From the NCBI GenBank assembly GCA_019638355.1, contig JAHBTY010000001.1, forward strand, positions 124,001 to 188,000: a DNA stretch of 64,000 nt. Direction: 5' to 3'. The translations under genes were made by a program, and so were the position numbers. Under the pieces are notes generated by a model. It worked only from the letters and a program-made list of their open reading frames with translations. It was not told the DNA's origin and did no database searches. Source of the stretch: Cyclobacteriaceae bacterium (GTDB taxonomy: Bacteria > Bacteroidota > Bacteroidia > Cytophagales > Cyclobacteriaceae). Below, in pieces: positions 35,002 to 44,417 of the stretch. The first letter of the stretch is position 1, and each line of letters starts with the position of its first letter.

Positions 35002-35484
35002 ATGAAAAAGTCGATCCAGTTTGTGGTTTTAGCTGTTATCCTTTCGGTAGCGGCTTCAGCCCAAACCATTAACCAGATAAAGCTAAAAGATTTACAAAAG
35101 TTGCTCACCACCAAAAGCGACCGCGTACAAGTAATAAACTTCTGGGCCACCTGGTGTGCCCCTTGCGTAAAGGAAATACCTTTGTTCGAAAAGTTGAGGA
35201 GCGATAATAGCAATGTGGATATAACCCTGGTGAGTATGGACTTTGATTTAGATCCTGATCCCGCTAAGGTAGAGCGTTTTGTAACCCGAAAAGCATTGAA
35301 GAATAAAGTGGTGATTCTGGCTGAAACAGATCCCAACTCCTGGATAGATAAAATTGACAAGAGTTGGAGCGGTGCCCTACCCGCTACACTTATCATCAAT
35401 ACACAAACCGGCAAACGCAAACTGATACAAAAAGAATTACACGAGGGCGACCTCGAAAAACTGATAACGGAAGTAAGTAACTAA
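35002..35484 (+). CDS. Secreted TlpA-like thioredoxin-fold protein
   Basis: A 160-residue periplasmic thiol-disulfide protein. Signal peptide MKKSIQFVVLAVILSVAASA, then a TlpA-like domain with the active site NFWATWCAPCVKEIPLF (WCAPC near residue 50) and the cis-Pro region GALPATLIINTQTGK. The WCAPC pair is that of reducing, TlpA/ResA-type proteins. It is followed after 12 bases by a second thioredoxin-fold gene, forming a probable operon closed by a terminator. Confidence 0.92.
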   Translation: MKKSIQFVVLAVILSVAASAQTINQIKLKDLQKLLTTKSDRVQVINFWATWCAPCVKEIPLFEKLRSDNSNVDITLVSMDFDLDPDPAKVERFVTRKALKNKVVILAETDPNSWIDKIDKSWSGALPATLIINTQTGKRKLIQKELHEGDLEKLITEVSN

Positions 35485-35496
35485 ACGATTAATTCT

Positions 35497-36093
35497 ATGA
35501 AAAAACTAGTTGTTGTTTTTTTCGCGCTGATTGCTGTGGCTGCAAGCCCGGTAAGAGATGGATTAGATGTAGGCGATACGGCCATTGATTTCAAATTGAA
35601 AAATGTAGATGGCAAAACGGTTTCGTTGGCCGACTATAAAGATGCGAAGGGCTACATTGTTATTTTTGATTGTAATACTTGTCCCTATTCAAAAGCATAC
35701 AACCAACGTATTATCGATTTGAATACAAAGTACGCTGCTAAGGGAGTTCCTGTTATCGCCATTAATGCAAACGATCCGGCTACTTCCTCGGGCGATTCGT
35801 TTGAAGAAATGGTTCGCATTGCAAAACAGAAAGGATATAAATTTCCGTACCTGGTAGATGAAACACAGGAAATTGCAAAAGCATACGGAGCTACCAATAC
35901 ACCACATGTGTTTGTGCTTTCAAAAGATTTGAAAGTAGCCTACATCGGAGCGATTGATGACAACTCGCGCAAAGCCGATGCCGTAACCAAGCGCTATGTA
36001 GAAGATGCTGTAGATGCATTGCTTCAAGGTAAGGCTGCACCCACTACTAAAACCAAAGCCATTGGTTGCGGCATTAAGTGGAAGAGTGCTTAA
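35497..36093 (+). CDS. Secreted redoxin-domain (AhpC/TSA-like) protein
   Basis: A 198-residue exported protein with the thioredoxin fold: VGDTAIDFKLKNVDGKTVSL, then IVIFDCNTCPYSKAYNQRII (CxxC near residues 59-62) and cis-Pro GATNTPHVFVLSKDLKVAYI. The DCNTCPYSK motif marks the peroxiredoxin-like family common in Bacteroidota next to TlpA proteins. It ends KAIGCGIKWK, with a further Cys. Probably acts with the upstream TlpA-like protein in envelope thiol redox. Confidence 0.9.
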   Translation: MKKLVVVFFALIAVAASPVRDGLDVGDTAIDFKLKNVDGKTVSLADYKDAKGYIVIFDCNTCPYSKAYNQRIIDLNTKYAAKGVPVIAINANDPATSSGDSFEEMVRIAKQKGYKFPYLVDETQEIAKAYGATNTPHVFVLSKDLKVAYIGAIDDNSRKADAVTKRYVEDAVDALLQGKAAPTTKTKAIGCGIKWKSA

Positions 36094-36118
36094 TAAAATA
36101 AAGGTTAATTTGAATTGT

Positions 36119-36148
36119 AGGCGCCTGTTTACGGGTGCCTCTTTTTTT
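36119..36148 (+). terminator. Terminator of the thioredoxin-like operon
   Basis: AGGCGCC-tgtttacg-GGTGCCT followed by CTTTTTTT, 25 bases after the stop at 36093. Confidence 0.85.
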
Positions 36149-36163
36149 GGATTAAACTCATAA

Positions 36164-38215
36164 TTACTTCTTGTCCACCAAGGGCATCTCCACCTCCTCA
36201 CCCCAAACATACTTATTAAACCATTGCCAGTTGTGCCACGTTGCTGCCAACCGCTCTTTCGGCTTGTTAATGCCATGACCAAAGCCTTTATAAACAATTA
36301 ACTCGGTCGGAACATTCTTATCGCGTAAGCCTTGCAGTAACTCATAAGCATTGGCAATAGGCACGCGTCTATCATATTCACCATGCTGAATAAGCGTTGG
36401 TGTTTTGGCTTTGTTAATATTCGTCATGGGTGAAGTCTTTTTATAAATAGCGTCATCACTCCATGGAGTTGCTTTTAGATATTGTCGCGTAAACGGATGA
36501 ATGTCGGTGTTAACATAATACGTCATCCAGTTACTGATACCCGCACCTACCGAGATGGCTTTGAACGCATCGGTATTAGTTGTAAGAAATGCCGAGATGT
36601 AACCGCCCTGGCTCCAACCCATGCTACCCATTTTGGTTTTATCGATCATTCCTTTTTTATCCAGATACTCTACACCACTCATTACATCCCACATATCGCC
36701 TACGCCCAGGTTTTTTACATTCAGCGAACGAAACGCTTCACCATAACCAGCCGAGCCACGATAGTTCGGGCGCAACACCAAACACCCTTTATCCAACCAT
36801 TGCAAGATGGGATAAACATAACCGGGCACGGGTGTGGGTGTATCAATACCCGTTGGGCCACCGTGAATAACAACCATGAGCGGATATTTTTTTGATGGAT
36901 CGTAATTGGCAGGTTTATGCAACACGCCCTCTATGGTTGCACCGTCTTTACTTTTCCAACTTATTACTTCGCTTTGTGCTACTTTCCAATCAGCAACCTG
37001 GTTGGTAAACTTTGTAATTTGTTGGGGCTGCGGAGTATTTATTGAAGAAATAAAAACCTCATTGAGCTGGTCGCCATTGCGTCCCACAAAAACCACTTTG
37101 CTTCCATCTTGCGAAAAGGAATAGCTATAAATCTGTTGGGGCGAAGTAATAAGTGCAGAATGATTTCCCGTTACAGGATCGATACTGTATAAGTGTCGAT
37201 TCGTTTTATTCCAAACCGAAGAATAGATTCCGGTTTTTGTCCACGTAAAACCACCCAAATCTTCATCCAGATTTTTTGCTAGTGGCTTTATAACTCGTGT
37301 GGTTACATCAATTGAAAACAATCGCGAGTTCGTATAGAAGTTGGAAGTTGTATCCGTTCCGTTAGATGTAAACAAAATATGTTTTGAATCAGGCGACCAA
37401 TCTTCCAACGCATCGGTGCTGGCATTGGTAACAAGTGGTGTAATTTTTTTGTCGGCCAAGGTTACGACTGATATATCCGATTTCATAAAAGAGTTGATGA
37501 GCGGATCGGGTTGATGCCCAAACGCAATACTCTTTCCATCAGGCGAAATGACAAAACTGGTTACGGTAAAATTACCTTCCGTTAAGCGTTGTGCTTTTGG
37601 CCATTGAATGCATCCGGCTTTTACTTTTAATGAATCAATCGTTTCGTAACAAGGAAGCTCAGCCGGATCAATCAGATTAGGATTTATATCTATCAACCAT
37701 AAATGCGAACGCGTAAACTCTTTATCATCGGCTTCAAAAGCACCGTAGCGCTTTTCGCGATCTTTCTTCAACTTGTCTTCCTTTTCTGATTTCACAAAAA
37801 CAATTTGCGAACCCGAAGGATGCCATTCGTAAAACGAAACACCTTCTTCCTCGCGCGTCATTGCTTTCGGTTCACCACCATCTATCCGCATCAGGTACAC
37901 CTGGTTTTTATTTCCCCGGTCCGATAAAAATGAAATCCATTTACCATCGGGCGAAAACTCAGGAGCCATGCTGCTGTTGCGTGTATTGTTGGTGAGTTGA
38001 AAAGGTTCGCTTCCTTCGCGCCACATCCACAGTTCCGTATCGTAACGATTATTATCCCAATCAGTAGTTTGAACGGTGTACACCGCAGATTTGCCATCGG
38101 GCGAAAGCACAACGTTACCTACACTGCGCAGGGAAATTACTTGTTCAAAGGTGGGTACCTGCTGAGAAAATGCACAATGCGATATCAGCAGTAGTAGAAA
38201 GAGACTACGTTTCAT
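36164..38215 (-). CDS. S9-family (prolyl oligopeptidase-type) secreted peptidase
   Basis: A 683-residue exported serine peptidase. A signal peptide (MKRSLFLLLLISHCAFSQ) is followed by a beta-propeller of PD40-type blades (VVLSPDGKSAVYTVQTTDWD, SMAPEFSPDGKWISFLSDRG) to about residue 410, then the alpha/beta hydrolase domain. The triad is Ser in MGWSQGGYIS (near 545), Asp in HGEYDRRVPI (near 625) and His in FGHGINKP (near 660). It resembles acylaminoacyl-peptidase and DPP-like enzymes acting on short peptides. A 15-base palindrome lies 65 bases upstream. Confidence 0.94.
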   Translation of the reverse strand: MKRSLFLLLLISHCAFSQQVPTFEQVISLRSVGNVVLSPDGKSAVYTVQTTDWDNNRYDTELWMWREGSEPFQLTNNTRNSSMAPEFSPDGKWISFLSDRGNKNQVYLMRIDGGEPKAMTREEEGVSFYEWHPSGSQIVFVKSEKEDKLKKDREKRYGAFEADDKEFTRSHLWLIDINPNLIDPAELPCYETIDSLKVKAGCIQWPKAQRLTEGNFTVTSFVISPDGKSIAFGHQPDPLINSFMKSDISVVTLADKKITPLVTNASTDALEDWSPDSKHILFTSNGTDTTSNFYTNSRLFSIDVTTRVIKPLAKNLDEDLGGFTWTKTGIYSSVWNKTNRHLYSIDPVTGNHSALITSPQQIYSYSFSQDGSKVVFVGRNGDQLNEVFISSINTPQPQQITKFTNQVADWKVAQSEVISWKSKDGATIEGVLHKPANYDPSKKYPLMVVIHGGPTGIDTPTPVPGYVYPILQWLDKGCLVLRPNYRGSAGYGEAFRSLNVKNLGVGDMWDVMSGVEYLDKKGMIDKTKMGSMGWSQGGYISAFLTTNTDAFKAISVGAGISNWMTYYVNTDIHPFTRQYLKATPWSDDAIYKKTSPMTNINKAKTPTLIQHGEYDRRVPIANAYELLQGLRDKNVPTELIVYKGFGHGINKPKERLAATWHNWQWFNKYVWGEEVEMPLVDKK

Positions 38216-38279
38216 AGGTCAGGTTGTTTGGTTTTCGAATAAAGGAAGATTACTGCATTTATTGGAATTTTTTTACACC

Positions 38280-38294
38280 GATGGAAATTCCATC
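38280..38294. promoter_or_regulatory. Palindrome upstream of the S9 peptidase gene
   Basis: GATGGAA-a-TTCCATC, a perfect 7+7 dyad 65 bases before the start at 38215 (minus strand). Operator candidate only. Confidence 0.3.
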
Positions 38295-38340
38295 CAACCG
38301 GGGTTGATTTTGTTGTGGCTAAATCTGGAAGAAAAAGTAA

Positions 38341-38380
38341 AGGCTGCTTAAAGATTTCGATATTCCCTTCAATGCAGCCT
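38341..38380 (-). terminator. Probable terminator after the first M20 gene
   Basis: On the minus strand AGGCTGC, a 26-base loop, GCAGCCT and then TTTACTTTTTC. The long loop lowers confidence. It lies 9 bases past the stop at 38389. Confidence 0.5.
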
Positions 38381-38388
38381 CTTTGGTA

Positions 38389-39687
38389 TTACTTCTTCGC
38401 AAACATATAATCTACCGTTACATTCAGCATGGCTTTTACACCTGTAACAAAAGCAGCTTCATCAATCATAAAATCGGGTGTATGATGCGAGGGCACTTTG
38501 GCAGGATCAGTATCAGGTGGCATAGCGCCTACAAAAAAGAAGAAGCCTGGAATTTCTTTCTGGTAAAACGCAAAATCTTCAGCCCCGGTAATTGCATGTA
38601 TCTCAAACGTGTTGGCGGCACCCGCTGCCCTTTGTAAACTCGGAATCATTTTTTGGGTAAGTGCAGGATCGTTATAGGTTACAGGTGTTCCTCTGCGAAT
38701 AATTATTTCGGCTTTTGCTCCAGCACTTTCAGCAATTTTTGTTGCTGTAAGTTTTATCTTCTCATGAATCTTGTCTTGCATGTCGGTATCCAACGTGCGA
38801 ATGGTTCCGGCAAAGAAGGCTTCTTCGGGAATAATGTTTTCGCGAATACCCGATTGTATGCGGCCAACGGTTATCACGGCAGCTTCTTTGGTGAGCTCTG
38901 TCTGGCGGCTGATGATGGTTTGCAAACCATTAATAATTTGAGCCGATACAACAATTGGATCAATACTCATCCACGGAGTAGAACCGTGTGCTTGTCTTCC
39001 TAAAATCTTTACCGAATAGGTATCGGCTGCAGCCATCATACCGCCCGGCTTGTAAGTAAGTTTGCCCAGCGGTGTTACAGAACTAATGTGCAAGCCGAAG
39101 ATCACTTCCACTTTTGGATTTTGCAGTACACCTTCTTTCACCATCATAGAAGCACCACCTTCTTCGCCCACAGGCGCACCTTCTTCTGCCGGTTGAAATA
39201 TAAATTTGATTGTTCCCTTCAACTCAGCTTTGTTCTTCACCAGAATTTCGGCTACGCCCATTAAAATTGCTACATGACTATCGTGCCCACACGCATGCAT
39301 CACTCCGGTTTCCTGGCCATTGAATGTTGTTTTTACTTTTGATGCAAAGGGCAAACTGTTGCGTTCTGTAACCGGCAATGCATCCATATCGGCACGCAAG
39401 GCAATTACAGGGCCGGGCTTTCCGGTTTCTAATAATGCTACAACACCCGTGTGCGCTACTCCGGTTTGAACTTTTAATCCAATTTTTTTTAGATGCTCAG
39501 CGATATAAGCGGCTGTTTGCGTTTCGCGATTGGATAGCTCTGGATTTTGATGCAAATGTCTGCGCCATTCTACCACGCGGGTTTCAATTTCTTTGGATTG
39601 TTGATCGAGTTTGGTTTGAAGCTTGGGATTAACTTGTGCAATAACAGAAGTTGTAATCAGGCAAATGATGAGTAAGGAGTATTTCAT
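38389..39687 (-). CDS. Secreted M20-family amidohydrolase, copy A
   Basis: A 432-residue metal-dependent amidase/peptidase with signal peptide MKYSLLIICLITTSVIAQ. Metal ligands and catalytic residues are visible: MHACGHDSH (CGHD near residue 105), PAEEGAPVGEEGG with the Glu pair near 150, GLHISSVTPLG near 185, and the final HHTPDFMID. The family (hippurate hydrolase/IAA-amino acid hydrolase type) cleaves N-acyl amino acids. It is very close in length and sequence to the gene at 40378-41682, indicating a duplication; a HEPN-MNT pair lies between the copies on the same strand. Confidence 0.94.
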   Translation of the reverse strand: MKYSLLIICLITTSVIAQVNPKLQTKLDQQSKEIETRVVEWRRHLHQNPELSNRETQTAAYIAEHLKKIGLKVQTGVAHTGVVALLETGKPGPVIALRADMDALPVTERNSLPFASKVKTTFNGQETGVMHACGHDSHVAILMGVAEILVKNKAELKGTIKFIFQPAEEGAPVGEEGGASMMVKEGVLQNPKVEVIFGLHISSVTPLGKLTYKPGGMMAAADTYSVKILGRQAHGSTPWMSIDPIVVSAQIINGLQTIISRQTELTKEAAVITVGRIQSGIRENIIPEEAFFAGTIRTLDTDMQDKIHEKIKLTATKIAESAGAKAEIIIRRGTPVTYNDPALTQKMIPSLQRAAGAANTFEIHAITGAEDFAFYQKEIPGFFFFVGAMPPDTDPAKVPSHHTPDFMIDEAAFVTGVKAMLNVTVDYMFAKK

Positions 39688-39723
39688 GGGTTGAGGGTTA
39701 ATATTTTTAATACGTGTTTTTCC

Positions 39724-40053
39724 TTACATCAAGGCGAGTATTTCACGCTGAAGAATGGGTATATCCTTTACAATAATCTTCCACACTAAATTATCATCCA
39801 CTGCATCATATGCATGGATTACCCTATTGCGAAATGCAATTATTTCTGGTGCTTTGCTTAATGGAAAGTTTTTATCGGATTTTAGTATTCTACTCACTGC
39901 CTCGCCAATAATACTTAACTCTCTTTCTACAGCACGTTTAACAGTAATTGAATTTGTGTACCACACAAAATCCTGTTTTCCTTGAAGGTGAAAATTGATT
40001 CCATCAATGCAAATCAAAATGTCAGTTAACGACTTTTTGACTTGATTATTCAT
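39724..40053 (-). CDS. hepT: HepT-like HEPN-domain toxin (DUF86)
   Basis: A 109-residue all-helical protein with the RNase motif R-x4-H as RNRVIHAY near residue 80, the hallmark of HEPN toxins. Upstream helices include SITVKRAVERELSIIGEAVS. In the characterised family it cleaves or binds RNA (notably tRNA) and is silenced by AMPylation from the MNT antitoxin at its tyrosine: the Tyr in HAY is the modified residue in relatives. Its start overlaps the MNT stop by 8 bases, giving a tight operon. Confidence 0.93.
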   Translation of the reverse strand: MNNQVKKSLTDILICIDGINFHLQGKQDFVWYTNSITVKRAVERELSIIGEAVSRILKSDKNFPLSKAPEIIAFRNRVIHAYDAVDDNLVWKIIVKDIPILQREILALM

Positions 40054-40351
40054 ACAATGGAACCTTTGATTTATTAATACTTGAAATAAAGTAGGGATTT
40101 TTTAATGAGAGCTCTGTAACCAAATCAACGGGACAATTCAAAAGCAACTCTAGTTGATCAGCCAATTCAAAGTATTGTACTCCGTATTCAACCGGATCAA
40201 GATTATCTTCAAATGCAATTAATAAATCAATATCACTAGCGGTAGTAAAGTTTCCGGCAACGGCTGAGCCAAACGCATAAGCTCTTTTAACCTTATGCTT
40301 CTTCAGCAGCTGAACCACAGCCGGTAATTTGTCGCTCAATAGCTTTACCAT
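40046..40351 (-). CDS. mntA: MNT-domain minimal nucleotidyltransferase antitoxin
   Basis: A 101-residue minimal nucleotidyltransferase with the exact motif GS-x10-DxD (AFGSAVAGNFTTASDIDLL, residues 27-45), which binds metal and nucleotide. In studied HEPN-MNT pairs this protein AMPylates the HEPN toxin to keep it inactive. The ATG at 40351 is chosen over a TTG two codons earlier. It is the first gene of the pair and lies 19 bases after the divergent end of M20 copy B (stop 40378), reading in the same direction. Confidence 0.93.
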   Translation of the reverse strand: MVKLLSDKLPAVVQLLKKHKVKRAYAFGSAVAGNFTTASDIDLLIAFEDNLDPVEYGVQYFELADQLELLLNCPVDLVTELSLKNPYFISSINKSKVPLYE

Positions 40352-40377
40352 GTTCAAATTTAGTTAAAAAAGTACTC

Positions 40378-41682
40378 TTACTTTTTAGCGCTTTCCATAT
40401 AATCCAACGTTAAATTTACCAATGCTTTTACACCGGTAATCATAGCAGCTTCGTCAAGCATAAAATCCGCTGTGTGGTGTGTCGGTTGCGATGTTAAATT
40501 CATCTGAGCCGGGTATGCTCCTAAAAAGAAAAAGAAGCCGGGTACTTTGCGCTGATAAAATGAAAAGTCTTCAGCCATGGTAACGGGTTGTGTTACCACT
40601 ACATTTTGCTGGCCTGCGGCCCGCACTAAAGAGGGCACCATTTTATTGGTAAGGCCCTCATGGTTTACGGTTGCCGGATACATAGTCAGAATTTTTACAT
40701 CGGCTGTTGCACCAGCACTCTCGGCAATCTTCTCGGCCGTAACTTTTATCTTCTCGTGTATCTTCTTTTGCATGGCATCGTCAAACGCGCGGATGGTGCC
40801 TTCCAACGTTGCCGTTTCCGGGATAATGTTCCTGCGCACTCCGGCATGCATACTGCCAATGGTAATTACTGCTCCGGCTTTTGTTAATTCGGTTTGGCGG
40901 CTCACAATAGTTTGAAGACCTTGAACAATCTGTGCAGCAACAACAATCGGATCTACACTATCCCACGGAGTGGCACCATGCGCACCTTTGCCTTTCACTT
41001 TTATATCCACACCATCTACCGAAGCCATTAAACCACCACTTCGATATGCAATTTGACCTGAAGGCAACAACGATTGCACATGCAAACCAAAAATGGCATC
41101 TACTTTCGGATTCTCTAACACACCTTCTTTCACCATTAACTCTGCACCACCGGGCCACTCGTCAGCAGGCGCGCCTTCTTCTGCGGGTTGAAAAATAAAT
41201 TTTACGGTGCCCTTCAGTTCGGCTTTGTGTTTGGTTAAGATTTCAGCTGCGATCAATAAGATGGCCATGTGTGCATCGTGGCCACACGCATGCATTACTC
41301 CGGTTTGCTGGCCACCAAAATCAGTTACAGCTTTGGACGCAAATGGTAATCCGTTTCGTTCAGTAATCGGCAGCGCATCCATATCGGCACGCAACGCAAC
41401 TACCGGTCCGGGCTTACCACCTTTCAACAAAGCAACCACACCCGTTTTGGCAACGGGGTATTGAACCTCAAGTCCGAGCGACTTTAAATGCTCAACAATT
41501 TTTGCGCTGGTTTTAAATTCACGATTGGAGAGTTCGGGTGTTTGATGAAAGTGCCTGCGGAGTTCTATTAGTTTTGGCTCTAATGCTTTTGCATCGGCAT
41601 CCGTTTTGGATTGAAGTTTTGTGGGTTGGGCAAAAACAACATTTGTAAAGCATAGAACGGCAATAATAAAGATGTTTTTCAT
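40378..41682 (-). CDS. Secreted M20-family amidohydrolase, copy B
   Basis: A 434-residue paralogue of the 38389-39687 gene, with a similar signal peptide (NIFIIAVLCFTNVVFAQ), CGHD motif (MHACGHDAH), Glu pair (PAEEGAPADEWPGG) and final HHTADFMLDEAA. It differs by a Trp-Pro insertion in the metal-binding loop and by the dimerisation domain (AHGATPWDSVDPIVVAAQIV). Both copies keep all metal ligands, so both are likely active, possibly on different acyl-amino acids. It is the upstream member of the four-gene minus-strand set 38389-41682. Confidence 0.94.
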   Translation of the reverse strand: MKNIFIIAVLCFTNVVFAQPTKLQSKTDADAKALEPKLIELRRHFHQTPELSNREFKTSAKIVEHLKSLGLEVQYPVAKTGVVALLKGGKPGPVVALRADMDALPITERNGLPFASKAVTDFGGQQTGVMHACGHDAHMAILLIAAEILTKHKAELKGTVKFIFQPAEEGAPADEWPGGAELMVKEGVLENPKVDAIFGLHVQSLLPSGQIAYRSGGLMASVDGVDIKVKGKGAHGATPWDSVDPIVVAAQIVQGLQTIVSRQTELTKAGAVITIGSMHAGVRRNIIPETATLEGTIRAFDDAMQKKIHEKIKVTAEKIAESAGATADVKILTMYPATVNHEGLTNKMVPSLVRAAGQQNVVVTQPVTMAEDFSFYQRKVPGFFFFLGAYPAQMNLTSQPTHHTADFMLDEAAMITGVKALVNLTLDYMESAKK

Positions 41683-41788
41683 TGGTGAATATTTACAATC
41701 AAACCAAAGGTATAGAAATCAAGATTGAGTTTGTTGAGGCGCATTCCTGAATCATCTAAATTTGTTAACTTTGATTTATCCTGAGAGT

Positions 41789-41992
41789 ATGAAAATTGAA
41801 ATCAGAAAATATCAAGTGATAGAACAGGTTATGAACCTGAATGAGAATCAGCTTGAGAAATTAGAAAGTTTTTTGGCAGAAGAATCGGCTAATGCATTAT
41901 CAAAGTCTTTGGATCGTGCCTTGAAGCAAGTGAAGGAAGGAAAAGTTTCGCCCCATGCCCAGGTGCGAAAGAAGTACGAGAAATGGCTGTAA
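41789..41992 (+). CDS. ParD/RelB-like antitoxin of a RelE/ParE pair
   Basis: A 67-residue protein (MKIEIRKYQVIEQVMNLNEN...) with a short N-terminal strand, a helix LEKLESFLAEE and a basic, mostly helical C-terminus (SLDRALKQVKEGKVSPHAQV). This resembles small addiction-module antidotes. Its stop overlaps the toxin start by 10 bases. A TAACTTTG box (41766-41773) lies 15 bases before the ATG, a -7 candidate. The N-terminus is not a clear ribbon-helix-helix. Confidence 0.8.
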   Translation: MKIEIRKYQVIEQVMNLNENQLEKLESFLAEESANALSKSLDRALKQVKEGKVSPHAQVRKKYEKWL

Positions 41993-42273
41993 AAATTGTT
42001 TGGTCAGATGAAGCCAACGAAGGTCTGGATGAAATAATTGAATATCTGGAGAACAATTGGACCGACCGGGAAATAAAGAATTTTTTTATTCGGCTTGAAT
42101 ACTGTTTAGAGAAAATAGCGGAAGCTCCCCACAGGCAAAAAGACTCTTTACGAAAATCCGGTACAAAAGAATATCAACATTCTCCCAAAACCACCATCTT
42201 CTATTCTTGCGATAATAATGTTGTAAACATTTTACGCGTGTGGATGAATGTGAAAAACCCTGACGATCTGTAA
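41983..42273 (+). CDS. RelE/ParE-family toxin
   Basis: A 96-residue protein with the compact RelE/ParE fold: VKIVWSDEANEGLDEIIEYL, then WTDREIKNFFIRLEYCLEKI, the strand KTTIFYSCDNNVVNILRVWM and the end DDL. The central segment EAPHRQKDSLRKSG carries basic residues. ParE-type toxins poison gyrase, RelE-type ones cleave ribosomal mRNA; the classical RelE catalytic residues are not all visible, so ParE-like is slightly favoured. It overlaps the antitoxin by 10 bases. Confidence 0.88.
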   Translation: MAVKIVWSDEANEGLDEIIEYLENNWTDREIKNFFIRLEYCLEKIAEAPHRQKDSLRKSGTKEYQHSPKTTIFYSCDNNVVNILRVWMNVKNPDDL

Positions 42274-42383
42274 AGAAGTTGCGCCTTTGCGTATAGTCGG
42301 TTTAAAATACTCTTATCATCCCTTTCCTCTGGCATTGCCTGATTTTCTTTCTTAAGTTGCCCGCTAATAAATTCTATCCTGAT

Positions 42384-44348
42384 ATGAAATTCCGCGTCTT
42401 ATCACTTTTGTTGTTGTGCCTGGTAACTCTTGTACAAAGTCAACCTCGCAAATCCATTGAAACCTCTACGCGTTCCATTCGTAGAGATGTGCCGCTTACC
42501 AATTCCATTCGCAAAGCGTTTGATGCCGGCACGCGCGATTTCTCAGGTAAGCCCGGCCCCAATTACTGGCAATTAGAAACGGATTTCATCATCAACGCAA
42601 GTATCGATCCGGCCACGCAAACCATTACCGGTTCTGAAAAAATTATCATTCATAACAATAGTAAAGACGATCTTAAAGCAATCGCACTCCGGCTCGATCA
42701 CAACATTTTCAGAGCCGATGTGCCACGTGGGTTATCTACCCCAGCCGAAACCACTGACGGCATGGTTGTAACCAGTATTAAAATCGCAGGCAAACAAGTT
42801 GATTTAAAAGCAACACCAGCCATGCGAAACGAACCCCAAAAATTAGCAGTAATCAATCTTAACCGAACAGTCGCTACACTCATTTTAGATGAACCCATCA
42901 AAGCCGGAACAACAGCCGAACTTGAAATTGCCTGGCATACCAAGCTACCCGGAGGCCCGAATGGTCGCGGCCACCGCATGACACAACGTTTTGATAGCAA
43001 ATTGTTTCAACCAACCCAATGGTTTCCACGACTTGCCAAGTACGATGACCTGCGCGGTTGGGAAACCAGTCCGTACCTCGGGCCTGCTGAATTTTATAAC
43101 AACTTTGGTAAGTTCGATGTGCGCATTACCGCCCCCGGAGGTTGGATTGTAAGTGGAACAGGTGTGCTTCAAAATCCCAACGAAGTATTAACTGAAACTA
43201 CACGCCAGCGGTTAGCCACCATTCTCAATTCAGATGAAGAAATAACATTGGTTGGCGAAACAGAACCGCGCACAGCTGCCGGTGAAAAACTAACCTGGCA
43301 TTTTGTTGCCGACAAAGTGAACGACTTTGCCTGGGCTACTGCCGAAAATTTTATTTGGAAAGCAACGCGCGCCAACATTCCTGAAAAAGGATATGTACCT
43401 GTTTACATGGTGTACCTGCCCGAACGCGCAAAGTATTTTGAACAAGCCGGCAAGATTACACGCCATGCATTGGAGTATTATTCAAAACTGTGGGCACCCT
43501 ATCCGTTTCCACAGCTTACACTTCAGGATGGACCAAGTGCAGGCATGGAATATCCCATGGTAATAAATTCTAACCAGGGAGCAGCCGACCATGAAACCGC
43601 ACACCAATGGTGGCCCATGATGTTGGGTACAAACGAAACGCGATATGGCTGGATGGACGAAGGTTTTAATCAATACATGAATATCTTATCGGATGCCGAT
43701 GCAGAAGGCAAACCGTACAACCTCGATGGCCTTGGTCAAAGTTATGGCCGTATAAGTGGTGAAGAGAGCGAAGCGCCATTAATGTGGAGTGCAAATGATG
43801 CCGGAGTTGGTTATGGATTTCAAACGTATCAGAAAACACCTTTAATGCTTTCGATGCTGGGTGGCATTGTGGGTGATGAAGCGGTGATCAATGCCATGAA
43901 AGCTTACACCAAAACCTGGAGTTATAAACATCCTTCGCCTTGGGATTATATATTCTTTATGAACAATCAATTGGGTCAGGATTTAGAGTGGTTCTGGTAT
44001 TATTGGTTGTGGACAACCGAGTCGGTTAATGGATCAATCAAAGAAGTTAAAACTTCTAAAGGCAAAACAATCGTTTCAGTACATCAGGCCGGAGGCATGC
44101 CCTCGCCTGTCGTGTTGAAGGTAGAGTTTGAAGCCGAAGGCCCGGCACTTAAAAAGATGGACAACGCCAAAATGATTGATCCCAACACCGCTATTGTTAC
44201 CTGGCCGGTATCGGTTTGGTTTGATGGTAAGCGCACATTCGATGCCACCTTAACTTTTGGTGATCGTAAAATCAAAAAAATTACATTTGATCCTTATGGC
44301 CGCTTCCCAGATAATGAAGTGAAGGATAATGTGTGGCCGCGGGAATAA
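42384..44348 (+). CDS. Secreted M1-family metallopeptidase
   Basis: A 654-residue zinc aminopeptidase with signal peptide FRVLSLLLLCLVTLVQSQ. The M1 signature is complete: GMEYP exopeptidase motif near residue 395, zinc site HETAHQWW (HExxH near 418) and the third ligand Glu in WMDEGFNQYM about 18 residues later. The N-terminal beta-domain begins NYWQLETDFIINASIDPATQ. It lacks the long C-terminal helical domain of PepN, as is usual for the Bacteroidota secreted form. The ATG at 42384 is chosen; a TTG lies nine codons upstream. Confidence 0.95.
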   Translation: MKFRVLSLLLLCLVTLVQSQPRKSIETSTRSIRRDVPLTNSIRKAFDAGTRDFSGKPGPNYWQLETDFIINASIDPATQTITGSEKIIIHNNSKDDLKAIALRLDHNIFRADVPRGLSTPAETTDGMVVTSIKIAGKQVDLKATPAMRNEPQKLAVINLNRTVATLILDEPIKAGTTAELEIAWHTKLPGGPNGRGHRMTQRFDSKLFQPTQWFPRLAKYDDLRGWETSPYLGPAEFYNNFGKFDVRITAPGGWIVSGTGVLQNPNEVLTETTRQRLATILNSDEEITLVGETEPRTAAGEKLTWHFVADKVNDFAWATAENFIWKATRANIPEKGYVPVYMVYLPERAKYFEQAGKITRHALEYYSKLWAPYPFPQLTLQDGPSAGMEYPMVINSNQGAADHETAHQWWPMMLGTNETRYGWMDEGFNQYMNILSDADAEGKPYNLDGLGQSYGRISGEESEAPLMWSANDAGVGYGFQTYQKTPLMLSMLGGIVGDEAVINAMKAYTKTWSYKHPSPWDYIFFMNNQLGQDLEWFWYYWLWTTESVNGSIKEVKTSKGKTIVSVHQAGGMPSPVVLKVEFEAEGPALKKMDNAKMIDPNTAIVTWPVSVWFDGKRTFDATLTFGDRKIKKITFDPYGRFPDNEVKDNVWPRE

Positions 44349-44417
44349 CACGATTTAGTTGTAAGGTTATTTAAGTGGTTTGCAACCGGTAGGTTGAGGC
44401 CTTATTTTGCCCAATCA

